A stretch of DNA of 48,471 nucleotides, from the NCBI GenBank assembly GCA_012744445.1, contig JAAYBZ010000094.1, positions 1-48,471 on the forward strand, in the 5' to 3' direction. The position numbers were made by a program, and so were the translations under genes. Under the pieces are notes generated by a model. That model was given only the letters and a program-made list of their open reading frames with translations, did not search any database and was not told the DNA's origin. Below, piece by piece: positions 17,138 through 28,100 of the stretch; within the stretch, counting starts at the first letter, position 1, and the number at the start of each line of letters is the position of its first letter. The DNA is from Myxococcales bacterium (lineage in GTDB: Bacteria > Myxococcota_A > Polyangia > Polyangiales > Houyiibacteriaceae).

Positions 17138-18820
17138 TCAATCGGCAAAGAGCCGCTGCACCGAGAGCTCGATCGCGTCGCCGCCGCGGTACGCGTCGGG
17201 GCCGAGCTCACCTACGGCGCGGACGCGCGCGCCCGGCGTGGGCGCCGGCCCTTCGTGGTTGGGCACGAACGCCGAGAGGAACCGCCGACCGACGCGGAGC
17301 CGGAGCTTGAGGTGGGCGCCGCCCTCCCCCACCGGCTTGGCCTCCTCCACCACCGAGGGGAGCGAGAAGCGCGGCGCGGGGTTCCCTTCGCCCACCGGCT
17401 CGAGCGCGCGGAGCTCGTCGACACGGGGTAGATCGAAGGCACCGCCGATCTCCACGTCCACGTCGATGGGGCGCGCCCCCGTCCGCGGGAGCTCGCGCGT
17501 CGCGTCGGCGAAGAGCGCGCGGAAGGCCTCGATGCGATCGACGCGGAGCGTGAGCCCGGCCGCCGACGCGTGCCCGCCGAAGCGGAGGAGCTCGACCGCG
17601 CTCCGCACGAACGCGGCGTGCAGATCGAATCCGTCGAGGGTGCGGCCGCTCCCCGTGGCCTCGTCGCCTTCGTGGCCGAGCACCACCGCGGGCACGCCGA
17701 AGCGCTCGACGAGCCGCGCGGCCGTGATGCCGAGCACCCCCGGATGCCAGCCCTTTCCGTCGACCACGACGCCGTGCGTGGGCCGCTCGCCGTAGATCCG
17801 ACGCACCGCCTCGATGGCCTCCTTGGTGACCTCGGCCTCGATCTCGCGGCGCTTCTTGTTCTTGGCCTCGATGTCCTCCGCGCGCGCGCGTGCGCGGAGC
17901 TCGTCTCGCTCGAGGAGGAGGGCGAGCGTGACCGAGGGATCGCCGAGGCGCCCCGCCGCGTTGAGCCGCGGGGCGAGGCGGAAGGCCACGTCGCGCCCGC
18001 CGAGGCCGCGCCCCGGCCGAACGCCGGCGAGCTTCATCAGCGCCTTGAGCCCGGGGCGCGCGGTCTTGTCGAGCTGTTCGAGGCCTGCTCGCACGAGCCG
18101 CCGGTTGTCCCCGTCGAGCGGCGCGACGTCGGCGATGGTCCCGAGGGCGACGAGGTCGAGGAGGTCCTTCACGTCGAAGCTCGGCGCGAAGCGATGCCGG
18201 AGCCGCGCGGCCACCACGAAGGCGAGTCCTGCGCTCGCGAGCCCCTTGTAGGGGAAGCCGCAGCTCGGCTTGTGCGGGTTGAGGAAGGCGAAGGCCGGGA
18301 GCGGCTCCTCGGGCACGAGGTGGTGATCGATGACGATCACGTCGACGCCTCGCGCCCTCGCGCGCTCCACGCGCTCGTGGTCGCTCGAGCCGCAGTCGCA
18401 GGTGACGAGCAGCGCGGGCGAGAGCGAGAGGCATCGGTCGAGCGCGAGCTCGGAGAGGCCGTAGCCGCCCTCGAAGCGGTTCGCGACGAGCGCGCGCACC
18501 TCCCCGCCGAAGGCCTCGATGGCGAGGGCGAGGATCGCCGCGCTCGTGGTGCCGTCCACGTCGTAGTCGCCGAAGACCACGATGCGCTCGCGCCGCTCGA
18601 TGGCGGAGGCGATGCGCTCCACCGCCGCCTCGAGGCCGCACATCGACTGCGGATCCGAGAGGTCGCGCAGCTTCGGGGCGAGGAACGCCGAGGCGCTCGC
18701 GGCGTCGGCGGCGCCTCGGTGCAGGAGGACCTGGGCGATCGTCGCGCCCAGCCCGAGCTCCCGGCCGAGCGCCGCCGCCCGCGCCGGATCGACGGGCCGT
18801 AGGCGGACCGGATCGCTCAT
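17138..18820 (-). CDS. recJ: Single-stranded-DNA-specific exonuclease RecJ
   Basis: A 560-residue DHH-family 5'-3' exonuclease acting on single-stranded DNA in recombination and mismatch repair. The metal-binding motifs are VFGDYDVDGTTSA (about 83-95) and VIDHHLVPEE (about 163-172), with the DHHA1 motif GGHASAAGLTL in the C-terminal half, followed by an OB-fold domain. Length is typical. ATG at 18820 lies seven bases after the secF stop, so it is the last gene of yajC-secD-secF-recJ. Confidence 0.95.
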   Translation of the reverse strand: MSDPVRLRPVDPARAAALGRELGLGATIAQVLLHRGAADAASASAFLAPKLRDLSDPQSMCGLEAAVERIASAIERRERIVVFGDYDVDGTTSAAILALAIEAFGGEVRALVANRFEGGYGLSELALDRCLSLSPALLVTCDCGSSDHERVERARARGVDVIVIDHHLVPEEPLPAFAFLNPHKPSCGFPYKGLASAGLAFVVAARLRHRFAPSFDVKDLLDLVALGTIADVAPLDGDNRRLVRAGLEQLDKTARPGLKALMKLAGVRPGRGLGGRDVAFRLAPRLNAAGRLGDPSVTLALLLERDELRARARAEDIEAKNKKRREIEAEVTKEAIEAVRRIYGERPTHGVVVDGKGWHPGVLGITAARLVERFGVPAVVLGHEGDEATGSGRTLDGFDLHAAFVRSAVELLRFGGHASAAGLTLRVDRIEAFRALFADATRELPRTGARPIDVDVEIGGAFDLPRVDELRALEPVGEGNPAPRFSLPSVVEEAKPVGEGGAHLKLRLRVGRRFLSAFVPNHEGPAPTPGARVRAVGELGPDAYRGGDAIELSVQRLFAD

Positions 18821-18827
18821 CGCGCGA

Positions 18828-19988
18828 TCAGGCGGGGGCCTTCTTGGGGGTCGCCTTGGCCGCGGGCTTCTGGAACCAGCGGCGGTCGACCCACTCCGTG
18901 AGCGGCGCCGACACGTAGATCGACGAATACGTACCGACGATGATGCCGATCGCGAGGGCGAAGACGATGTCCTGGATGGCCGGCGTGCCCCAGATCATGA
19001 AGGGCACGATGGAGATCAGCGTGGTCGCGCTGGTGATGATCGTTCGGCTCAAGACCTGCGAGGTGCTGATGTTGATGAGCTCCCGCATCGTCTTGTCCTT
19101 GAACCGGCCCGCGTTCTCGCGGATGCGGTCGTAGACGACGATCGTGTCGTTGATCGAATAACCGAGGACCGTGAGGAGCGCGGCCACCGTCGTGAGGTTC
19201 ACCTCGCGGCGGAGCAGGACGTAGATGCCGAGCGTGATGATGACGTCGTGGAAGAGCGAGACGATGGCGCCCGGCGCGAACCGCAGATCGAAGCGGAACG
19301 CGATGTAGATCATGATGAAGCCGACCGCGTAGAGGATCGACTTCACGGCGGAGTTGCGAAGCTGCTCACCCGCCTTGGGGCCCACCCACTCGACGCGGAG
19401 GAGCTGCTCGGGTCCGCGATCGCCGAGGGCCGCGTCGAGCTTGGCGTAGATCTCGTCGCCGATGCCGACGAGGTGTGCCTCGTAGCGGTGATCGTCGAAG
19501 GTGCCGAACTTCTCGACCGAGCGGATCTTCCCGCCGGCCTCCTCGAGGATCGTCCGCACCTGCTGGGCCGGGAGCTCCGTCGAGAGCGTGAAGGAGAGCT
19601 TGTCGCCGCCGGGCGAGACGCGGAAGCGCTCGACGCCCTCCTCGCCCACGACCTTGGCGAGGGCCGACTGCATGGACTGCGCCTCCTTGTCGGAGAGCGC
19701 GGAGACCTCCTTCACGCGGAGGATGTACTCACGCGTCGAGCCCTCGACGCTCACGACGTCGGGCTGATCGAAGCCGAGGTCGACGAGCGCCTGACGCACC
19801 TCCGCGGAGGTGATGTCCTTGGCGAAGACGATCTGGAGCTCCGTGCCGCCCGCGAAGTCGATGCCGAAGCGAGGACCGGGGAAGACCAAGGAGAGCAGGC
19901 TGATCGCGATCGCCGCGAACGAGGCGATCATCGCCGGCCGGCGCAGGCGCATGAAGTCGATGAGGATTCCGGGCTTGATGATTTCCAT
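18828..19988 (-). CDS. secF: Protein translocase subunit SecF
   Basis: A 386-residue inner-membrane protein working with SecD and YajC to use the proton gradient for late steps of Sec export. It has an N-terminal helix (about 17-36), the signature FGIDFAGGTELQIVF, a periplasmic domain, and five C-terminal helices with GYSINDTIVVYDRIREN. It is longer than E. coli SecF, mainly in the periplasmic part. It ends in an Ala/Lys-rich tail. It starts three bases after secD. Confidence 0.95.
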   Translation of the reverse strand: MEIIKPGILIDFMRLRRPAMIASFAAIAISLLSLVFPGPRFGIDFAGGTELQIVFAKDITSAEVRQALVDLGFDQPDVVSVEGSTREYILRVKEVSALSDKEAQSMQSALAKVVGEEGVERFRVSPGGDKLSFTLSTELPAQQVRTILEEAGGKIRSVEKFGTFDDHRYEAHLVGIGDEIYAKLDAALGDRGPEQLLRVEWVGPKAGEQLRNSAVKSILYAVGFIMIYIAFRFDLRFAPGAIVSLFHDVIITLGIYVLLRREVNLTTVAALLTVLGYSINDTIVVYDRIRENAGRFKDKTMRELINISTSQVLSRTIITSATTLISIVPFMIWGTPAIQDIVFALAIGIIVGTYSSIYVSAPLTEWVDRRWFQKPAAKATPKKAPA

Positions 19989-19991
19989 GGT

Positions 19992-21806
19992 TCAGCCCAC
20001 CGCGAGAGTCTTGACGTTGCGGCCGCGCACCAAGAGGTCGAAGAAGACGCGCGAGCAGAAGATCCCCGTGAAGAGGGAGGTGATGATGCCGATCATCAGC
20101 ATCACGGCGAAGCCCTTGATGGGCCCCGTGCCGTATTGGAAGAGGACGACGCCCGCGATGAGCGTGGTGATCTGCGAGTCGAAGACCGACCAGAACGCGC
20201 GCCCGAAGCCCTGATCCACGGCCGCGCGGGGCGACTTGCCGCTGCGGAGCTCCTCGCGGATGCGCTCGGTGATGAGGACGTTCGTGTCGACGGCCATACC
20301 GACCGTGAGCGCCACGGCCGCGATGCCCGGCAGCGTGAGCGTGGCCTCGAAGGCCGACATGATCGCGAGCTGGAGCGTGAGGTTCAGCAAGACCATCGCG
20401 TCGGCGATGAGCCCGCCCACGACGTAGTAGACGGCCATGAGGAGGAGGACGAGGCCGATGCCGACGACCGCGCCCATCGCGCCCGCCTTGATGGCGTCCT
20501 CACCGAGCGTCGGGCCGATGATCTGCTCGTTGGCGGGGCGGAGGGGCGCCGGGAGGGCGCCGGCCTTGAGCACGACGACGATGTCGTTGGCCTCGTCGAG
20601 GATCTGCTGGTAGCTGCCGCGGCCGAGCGTGATCTGCGCCGAGCCGCCGCTGATCCGCTCGTTGATGTTGGGCGCGGTATAGACGCGATCGTCGAGGACG
20701 ATGGCCATGCGGCGGTTGACGTTGGCGCCGGTGAGCTCGTCGAAGGCGCGCGCGCCGCGCGACTTGAAGCGGAGCGAGACGACGGGACGGTTACCGGCGT
20801 TGGTGTCGAAGGAGACGAACGCGTCCTCGATGTCCTCGCCCGTGACGTCGGCCTCGTCGACGAGGAGGTAGGTGCGCCAGCCCTCTTGCGCGCCCTCGAT
20901 CTGCCCGAGGGCGACGACGCGGTTGCGCGGGAGCTCGAGCGTGGGGATGAGGGCCTCGAGGCGCTCGCGCGCGCCCTCGCCGCGAGCGACGAGGTAGGGC
21001 GCGACGACCTGACCGGCCGGTCCGTCGACGACCTGCTCGGACTCGAGCGTCACGCCTTCGGTGAGGGCGGCCGACGTGAAGACCTGACGCGCGCCCACGG
21101 AGTCGACCATCTTGAAGTCGAGGCGGGCGGTCTTGCTGATGATGTTCTTGATGCGCTCGAAGGCCGACTCGTCGGCGCCGGGGATCTCGACGATGAGGTC
21201 GGACTCTCGGCCGATGACCGTGGCCTCGCGGAGACCGAGCGTGTCGATACGGTTGCTGATGGTCTTCTTGGCCTGCTCGACGGCCGTATCGCGCCAGCGC
21301 TCGACGACCTCGGGGCGGACGCTGAGCGTCACCACGCCCTTGGCCTCGTCGCGGCTGTCGATCTTGAGGAGCTCGCCGACGACCTCGCGGACCCAGTTGC
21401 GGTCCACCTTCTTGACCACCGACGGATCCGCGAAGGTGACCCGGATGCGATCGCTCCCCACGCGGTCGACCGTGACCTTCTCCTCGAGCGCGCGCTTCTG
21501 CGACTCGGTGAGGTTCTGCGATTCTTCCTCGGTGTACACCCCGGCGAGCACGCCGCCGGCGACGAGGATGTCCCTCGCGCGGCGGTTGCGCTGCTCTTCG
21601 ACGTAGGTGTCGATCTCGACCTCGTAGCTCAGCCGGAGCCCCCCACGGATGTCGAGACCCGGGCTGATCCGCCCGGTGAACGTCTCACGGACCCACTCCG
21701 GCGCAGGGAGGAAGCCCTGGTCGTGGAGCGTGGGCCAGAGGCACAGAAAGCCGATGACCGCCGAGAGGACGACCACCGAGAACCGCAGATACCAACTCTT
21801 TTCCAT
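19992..21806 (-). CDS. secD: Protein translocase subunit SecD
   Basis: A 604-residue RND-type subunit of the SecDF-YajC complex. After an N-terminal helix (about 6-24) comes GLDIRGGLRLSYEV, then a large periplasmic region including P1-like domains, and a six-helix membrane domain with ALTVGMAVDTNVLITERIREEL. Gene order yajC-secD-secF is the common bacterial one; yajC ends 35 bases upstream. Confidence 0.95.
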   Translation of the reverse strand: MEKSWYLRFSVVVLSAVIGFLCLWPTLHDQGFLPAPEWVRETFTGRISPGLDIRGGLRLSYEVEIDTYVEEQRNRRARDILVAGGVLAGVYTEEESQNLTESQKRALEEKVTVDRVGSDRIRVTFADPSVVKKVDRNWVREVVGELLKIDSRDEAKGVVTLSVRPEVVERWRDTAVEQAKKTISNRIDTLGLREATVIGRESDLIVEIPGADESAFERIKNIISKTARLDFKMVDSVGARQVFTSAALTEGVTLESEQVVDGPAGQVVAPYLVARGEGARERLEALIPTLELPRNRVVALGQIEGAQEGWRTYLLVDEADVTGEDIEDAFVSFDTNAGNRPVVSLRFKSRGARAFDELTGANVNRRMAIVLDDRVYTAPNINERISGGSAQITLGRGSYQQILDEANDIVVVLKAGALPAPLRPANEQIIGPTLGEDAIKAGAMGAVVGIGLVLLLMAVYYVVGGLIADAMVLLNLTLQLAIMSAFEATLTLPGIAAVALTVGMAVDTNVLITERIREELRSGKSPRAAVDQGFGRAFWSVFDSQITTLIAGVVLFQYGTGPIKGFAVMLMIGIITSLFTGIFCSRVFFDLLVRGRNVKTLAVG

Positions 21807-21841
21807 GGGGATCCGGCTGCCTCCACCGTGAGGTGGCAGGG

Positions 21842-22258
21842 TTATTTCTTCTCGTTCGTCGCGGGGGGCGAATCGAGGCCCGCGATGCGCGACTTGAGGA
21901 TGTTGATCTTGGTCTTCTCGGCGATGAGGAGCTGGACGTCGCGATCGTCGATGCCCACGATCTCGCCGCGGATGCCGGAGTCGGTGCGGACGACGTCACC
22001 CTTCTTGAGGGCGCCGAGCATCGCCTCGTGCTCCTTCTGCCGCTTCTGTTGGGGGCGGATCATGAGGAAGTACATCACGAGGAAGAAGATCCCCATCGTG
22101 ATGAGGAAGCTCATGTCGCCGCCGCCGCAGCCCGGCGCCGCGGATGCGCCCCCTCCCGTCGTCGGAGCCGCCGAAGGCGTCGGAGGCGGTTGGAGGAGCG
22201 TGACGTAGGAGAGCAACGTGAAGAGCAAGAGGGCACCTCGGTGATGCGGGCACCGCAT
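21842..22258 (-). CDS. yajC: Preprotein translocase subunit YajC
   Basis: A small single-span membrane partner of SecDF. The helix ITMGIFFLVMYFLMI is followed by RPQQKRQKEH and the conserved GDVVRTDSGIRGEIVGI. Starting at the ATG 22258 gives 138 residues with an extra N-terminal hydrophobic segment and a Pro/Gly-rich linker. A TTG at 22228 has GAGG seven bases upstream and is an equally good start. The gene is divergent from ilvE across about 230 bp. Confidence 0.88.
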   Translation of the reverse strand: MRCPHHRGALLLFTLLSYVTLLQPPPTPSAAPTTGGGASAAPGCGGGDMSFLITMGIFFLVMYFLMIRPQQKRQKEHEAMLGALKKGDVVRTDSGIRGEIVGIDDRDVQLLIAEKTKINILKSRIAGLDSPPATNEKK

Positions 22259-22452
22259 GGGCTCGCGCCGCGAGCACGGCGGGCCTCCCCGGGGCGCCCG
22301 AAAAAGGTCCGCGTGTGGTACTCCAACGCCCGATTCACGTCAACCGTGGCGGCGCGGGCCCTCACCGCGGATCTCGCGCGATCCGACCGACGCGTTCGGC
22401 GCGGCATGGGCACGCCCCGCCGAGGCTCGGGAATGCTCCGAGCGCCCGCCGA

Positions 22453-22461
22453 TGCTATCTT
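22453..22461 (+). promoter_or_regulatory. Candidate extended -10 element for ilvE
   Basis: TGCTATCTT, 26 bases before the ilvE ATG, fits an extended -10 (TGnTATnnT); no convincing -35 is visible. The remainder of the yajC-ilvE gap holds a small inverted repeat, GCTCGG...CCGAGC at 22425-22443, and nothing else recognisable. Confidence 0.35.
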
Positions 22462-22487
22462 CGCGGCCCCCCGGAGAAGACAACGCC

Positions 22488-23405
22488 ATGGTCGATAAAG
22501 TCGAGAAGATCTGGATGAACGGTGAGCTGGTCCCCTGGGACTCCGCCAACATCCACGTGCTCACCCACACCCTCCACTACGGCCTCGGCGTATTCGAGGG
22601 CATCCGCTGCTACAAGCTCGACGACGGCCGGAGCGCCATCTTCCGCCTCGAGGACCACATCCGGCGGATGTACGACTCGGCCAAGATCATGCGGCTCGAC
22701 ATGCCCTTCGACGCCGCGACGGTGGTGGAGGCCTGCGCCGAGACCGTCCGCGCGAACGGCCTCGACGAGTGCTACATCCGGCCGATCGCCTTCATGGGCA
22801 GCGGCGCGATGGGCGTCGGCGCGCGACCGCCCACGACCATCTCGGTCATCGCCTGGCGCTGGGGCGCGTACCTCGGCGACGAAGGCCTCCAGAAGGGCAT
22901 CCGCGCCAAGATCAGCTCCTTCACCCGCGTGGGCATCAACTCGCTCATGGCCAAGGGCAAGGTCTGCGGCCACTACGTCAATTCCATCCTCGCCAACCGC
23001 GAGGCCCAGGAGAGCGGCTACGACGAGGCCATCCTCCTCGACCCGCAGGGCTACGTCTCCGAAGGCAGCGGCGAGAACCTCTTCGTCATCCGCGACGGCG
23101 TGGTCTACACGCCGGGCCTCGGCGGCTCGCTCCTCGGCGGCATCACCCGCGCGACGGTGATGCGCATCATCAAGGAGATGGGCGTCCCGCTCGTCGAGCG
23201 GAACATGGCGCGTGACGAGCTCTACATCGCCGACGAGATCTTCGCCGTGGGCACCGCCGCGGAGGTCATGCCCATCCGCCAGGTCGACGATCGCGACATC
23301 GGCACGGGCGTCCGCGGCCCCATCACGGCCGAGATCCAGAAGCGCTACTTCGACGTGGTGCGCGGGCGCACGGTGATCGATCCCGCCTGGCTCCACATCG
23401 TCTGA
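22488..23405 (+). CDS. ilvE: Branched-chain amino acid aminotransferase
   Basis: A 305-residue class IV PLP enzyme that interconverts Val, Leu, Ile and their 2-oxo acids with glutamate as partner. The early THTLHYGLGVFEGIR block, the PLP-lysine region MAKGKVCGHYVNS (Lys158 aligns with the catalytic lysine) and GYVSEGSGENLFVI are diagnostic. The frame is open upstream to 22257 but ATG 22488 gives the family length. It stands alone and is followed by a strong intrinsic terminator. Confidence 0.94.
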   Translation: MVDKVEKIWMNGELVPWDSANIHVLTHTLHYGLGVFEGIRCYKLDDGRSAIFRLEDHIRRMYDSAKIMRLDMPFDAATVVEACAETVRANGLDECYIRPIAFMGSGAMGVGARPPTTISVIAWRWGAYLGDEGLQKGIRAKISSFTRVGINSLMAKGKVCGHYVNSILANREAQESGYDEAILLDPQGYVSEGSGENLFVIRDGVVYTPGLGGSLLGGITRATVMRIIKEMGVPLVERNMARDELYIADEIFAVGTAAEVMPIRQVDDRDIGTGVRGPITAEIQKRYFDVVRGRTVIDPAWLHIV

Positions 23406-23428
23406 GCCCCCCCCGACCTTCGACGAAG

Positions 23429-23462
23429 AAGCGGAGCGCCTCATCGGGTGCTCCGCTTTTTT
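23429..23462 (+). terminator. Intrinsic terminator of ilvE
   Basis: Stem GCGGAGC (23431-23437) pairs with GCTCCGC (23450-23456), extendable by AA/TT, followed by six T. A textbook Rho-independent terminator 24 bases after the ilvE stop. Its stem is identical to that of the opposing terminator at 23510-23540. Confidence 0.88.
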
Positions 23463-23509
23463 CGTGAATCCGTCGCCGTCGACCCCTCGAAGCGGCGCGA
23501 GGCCAATTG

Positions 23510-23540
23510 AAAAAGCGGAGCGCTCCGTCGAGTGCTCCGC
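23510..23540 (-). terminator. Intrinsic terminator of the outer-membrane-type protein gene
   Basis: On the minus strand GCGGAGC, a 12-base loop, GCTCCGC, then TTTTT. It serves the gene ending at 23569 and faces the ilvE terminator, sharing the same stem sequence. Confidence 0.82.
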
Positions 23541-23568
23541 CTTCTCCTGGCTTGGATGCCGGCTTCGA

Positions 23569-24093
23569 TCACTCGAAGCGGTAGCCCGCTCCCATCATGA
23601 ACTCGTACGCGGCGCCGCCGTGGTCACGCATGAACGCGGAGAAACCAATCGGGTTCAGGTTGAAGTAGAGGCCACGGACCTTCTCCATGTAGTAGCGCGC
23701 GCCGACGTTGACGCGGAGGAGGCCGCCCGCGCGGGTGTGCGGGTGCACCGTGAAGAAGCCGAGCCCTGCCTCACCGAAGATCGACAGGAGGCCGGGCATG
23801 TTGATCTGCTCGAAGCGGTACTCGTACTGAACGCCCGGAGCGATGGTGAGGATCTTCCCGCCGTGACGCGCGTCGATCGTGAGCGGAAGCACGATGGCGA
23901 CGGGGCCGATCGGAAGGCCACCTTCGACACGGATGCCCAGCGGATTGCCGCCAGCCACCCAGCCGCCGGCGTACGCGTGGAGACCGCCTCCGACCCAGAA
24001 GCCTTCGGGGGCCTTGCTCGACTGCGCTTCCGCCGTGTGGGCGGCGCCGATGAAAAGTGTGACGACGGACAGAGCGATGAGGAACTTACGCAT
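23569..24093 (-). CDS. Exported outer-membrane-type beta-barrel protein, unknown function
   Basis: A 174-residue protein with a signal peptide (cleavage expected near Ala23 in HTAEA-QSS). The mature chain has alternating amphipathic strands rich in Gly, Tyr and Phe, and ends GAGYRFE with a near-terminal aromatic, which suggests a small outer-membrane barrel. No named family is recognised. ATG at 24093 is selected over one six codons upstream because GGAGGAG lies just before it. The gene has its own terminator and an upstream region with tandem repeats, so it is monocistronic. Confidence 0.75.
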   Translation of the reverse strand: MRKFLIALSVVTLFIGAAHTAEAQSSKAPEGFWVGGGLHAYAGGWVAGGNPLGIRVEGGLPIGPVAIVLPLTIDARHGGKILTIAPGVQYEYRFEQINMPGLLSIFGEAGLGFFTVHPHTRAGGLLRVNVGARYYMEKVRGLYFNLNPIGFSAFMRDHGGAAYEFMMGAGYRFE

Positions 24094-24217
24094 GGTTTCT
24101 CCTCCCACCAAGATACACCGAAATCTTATCGCAACAAGGGGAAGGCCTGCCTCGGGGTGATTGCAGGTTCCGTCCTCATCGGTGGACGGGTTCGGTGTTC
24201 ACCTCTTTTCCGGCGAA

Positions 24218-24243
24218 GGAATCGCCGCGGATGGAATCACCGC
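24218..24243. repeat. Tandem 11-bp imperfect repeats upstream of the outer-membrane-type gene
   Basis: GGAATCGCCGC (24218-24228) and GGAATCACCGC (24233-24243) differ at one base and have a 15-bp period; a third GGAATC lies at 24270-24275. They sit about 125-150 bp upstream of the start at 24093, a position suitable for an activator, or they may be fortuitous. Confidence 0.4.
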
Positions 24244-24287
24244 CTGGGTATCCCCCCGAGGCGTGAAGCGGAATCGTCCACAGAAAA

Positions 24288-24323
24288 CAGAAAAACGCCC
24301 TCGAAACTCGGCTCCGAGGGCGT
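24288..24323 (-). terminator. Intrinsic terminator of hppA
   Basis: Perfect 9-bp stem ACGCCCTCG (24303-24295 side) with CGAGGGCGT (24315-24323), 11-base loop, followed on the minus strand by TTTT and further T-rich sequence. It lies about 25 bases after the hppA stop. Confidence 0.85.
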
Positions 24324-24348
24324 CTTCATTTCGTGAATCCGGTCGTGC

Positions 24349-26451
<2,103 letters not shown>

Positions 26452-26651
26452 GTACCTCTCTCCTCTGCGATGAAACTCGGGGCCGGGAATTCACCAGATC
26501 CGGCCCCGCGTCAAGCGCTGGCACCGTTTTCGGACGCTGATGGGCTCATCGGCGGGGCGATCCTGGCCCGCCGGGGTGGCCCTCGGTTCCGCAAGGTGGG
26601 TGACCCAGGGGCGGATGGCGAGGCCAGCCCGGGGGTTGCTAAGCAGCGGGG

Positions 26652-28100
26652 ATGCAGCTCGAACACCCCGTCCTGGCCCGCGCGCTCCAACCCCTGGCCC
26701 ACACGGAGACCGAAGTGCCCGTCGTCGATCCCGCGCGCGGGGAGGCCTTTGCCTGGGTGCCGCGCGTGACGCCCGAGGAGGTCGCCGCGGCGATCGCGGA
26801 GGCCGCGCGAGCCCAGCCCGCCTGGGGGCGAGCGACCTGGGCCGAGCGGGCCGCCGTGCTCGCCCGCCTCGCGCGCCTCATGAGCGACGCCGCCGAAGAC
26901 CTCGCCCGCCTCATCACCCTGGAAGAGGGCAAGCCGCTCGCCGAGGCCCGCGCGGAGATCGCCTACGCGCGCTCCTTCGTCGAGTACTACGCCGGCATGG
27001 GCGGGACCGAGATCGGGCACGTCCTCGCCTCGCCCTTCCCCGACACCGAGGTCCGCACCGAGCTCGAGCCCCTGGGCGTGACGGCCGCCATCACGCCCTG
27101 GAACTTCCCGTCGGCGATGATCACCCGCAAGCTCGCGCCCGCGCTCCTCGGCGGGAACGCCTTCCTCCTCAAGCCGGCGGAGGCCACGCCCCTCTCGGCG
27201 CTCGCGCTCTCGGCCCTCGCGCACGAGGCCGGGCTCCCGCGTGGTCTCTTCCACGTGCTCACGGGCGGGCGGAACGACGCCGCGGCCATCGGCGGCGCGC
27301 TCACCTCGTCACCGGTGGTGAAGAAGCTGAGCTTCACGGGGAGCACGACCGTCGGGAAGCTCCTGCTCGCCCAATGCGCCGACACGGTGAAACGGGTGAC
27401 GCTCGAGCTCGGCGGGAACGCGCCCTTCCTCGTCTTCGACGATGCCGATCTCGACGCCGCGGTGGCGGGCCTCCTCGTGGCGAAGTTCCGGAACACCGGC
27501 CAGAGCTGCGTCGCCGCGCAGCGCGTCTACGTCCACGCGTCGATCTTCGATCGCTTCGTCGACGCCCTGGCCGAGCGCGTCGCGCGGCTCGAGACGGGGC
27601 CGGGCCTCGATCCCAAGAACCACATCGGCCCGCTCATCGACGCGCGCGCGGTGGACAAGGTCGAGGGGCACGTCGAGGACGCGCGTGAAAAGGGGGCCCG
27701 CGTGCTCGTCGGCGGGACGCGGATCGAAGGGCGGGGCTCGTTCTACGCCCCCACGCTCCTCGTCGACTTCTCGAAGGACGCGAGGCTCGCGGCCGAGGAG
27801 ACCTTCGGCCCCGTGCTCGCCGTGCGGCGCTTCTCGGACGAGGCCGAGGTGATCGCGGAGGCGAACGCCACCCGGGCCGGCCTCGTCGCCTATTTCTACT
27901 CGGAGAGCGCGCGGCGGATCGCCCGCGTGAGCCGGGGCCTCGAGTTCGGCATGGTGGGCGTGAACACCGGGCTCGTCTCCACGGCGGTCGCCCCCTTCGG
28001 AGGGATCAAGGAGAGCGGGCTCGGACGCGAAGGTGCGCGAGAGGGGCTATACGACTGGACGCGTCTCAAATACGTTTGCGCGCGGTACCAGGAGCCATGA
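26652..28100 (+). CDS. gabD: GabD-type NAD(P)-dependent succinate-semialdehyde dehydrogenase
   Basis: A 482-residue aldehyde dehydrogenase. The general base Glu252 (LELGGNAPF) and nucleophile Cys286 (GQSC) are in place, as are PWNFP and the coenzyme loop FTGSTTVGK. The sequence resembles GabD, which oxidises succinate semialdehyde in GABA breakdown, although glutarate semialdehyde or other aldehydes are possible. No GABA transaminase is adjacent. A TAAGCA element 6 bases before the ATG with no strong Shine-Dalgarno suggests a very short leader. Its stop overlaps the next gene's start (ATGA). Confidence 0.85.
   Translation: MQLEHPVLARALQPLAHTETEVPVVDPARGEAFAWVPRVTPEEVAAAIAEAARAQPAWGRATWAERAAVLARLARLMSDAAEDLARLITLEEGKPLAEARAEIAYARSFVEYYAGMGGTEIGHVLASPFPDTEVRTELEPLGVTAAITPWNFPSAMITRKLAPALLGGNAFLLKPAEATPLSALALSALAHEAGLPRGLFHVLTGGRNDAAAIGGALTSSPVVKKLSFTGSTTVGKLLLAQCADTVKRVTLELGGNAPFLVFDDADLDAAVAGLLVAKFRNTGQSCVAAQRVYVHASIFDRFVDALAERVARLETGPGLDPKNHIGPLIDARAVDKVEGHVEDAREKGARVLVGGTRIEGRGSFYAPTLLVDFSKDARLAAEETFGPVLAVRRFSDEAEVIAEANATRAGLVAYFYSESARRIARVSRGLEFGMVGVNTGLVSTAVAPFGGIKESGLGREGAREGLYDWTRLKYVCARYQEP

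Noticed and set aside
18582-22208. A 1208-codon open frame on the plus strand opposite recJ, secF, secD and yajC
   Set aside because: Its product is a low-complexity Arg/Asp/Glu/Leu/Ala-rich chain without domains, while the minus strand encodes four clearly recognisable proteins. Long antisense frames are expected at this GC content and codon bias.
24110-24137. Promoter-like TTGTTG-16-TATCTT upstream of the outer-membrane-type gene (minus strand)
   Set aside because: The predicted start of transcription would fall inside the Shine-Dalgarno sequence, leaving no usable leader.
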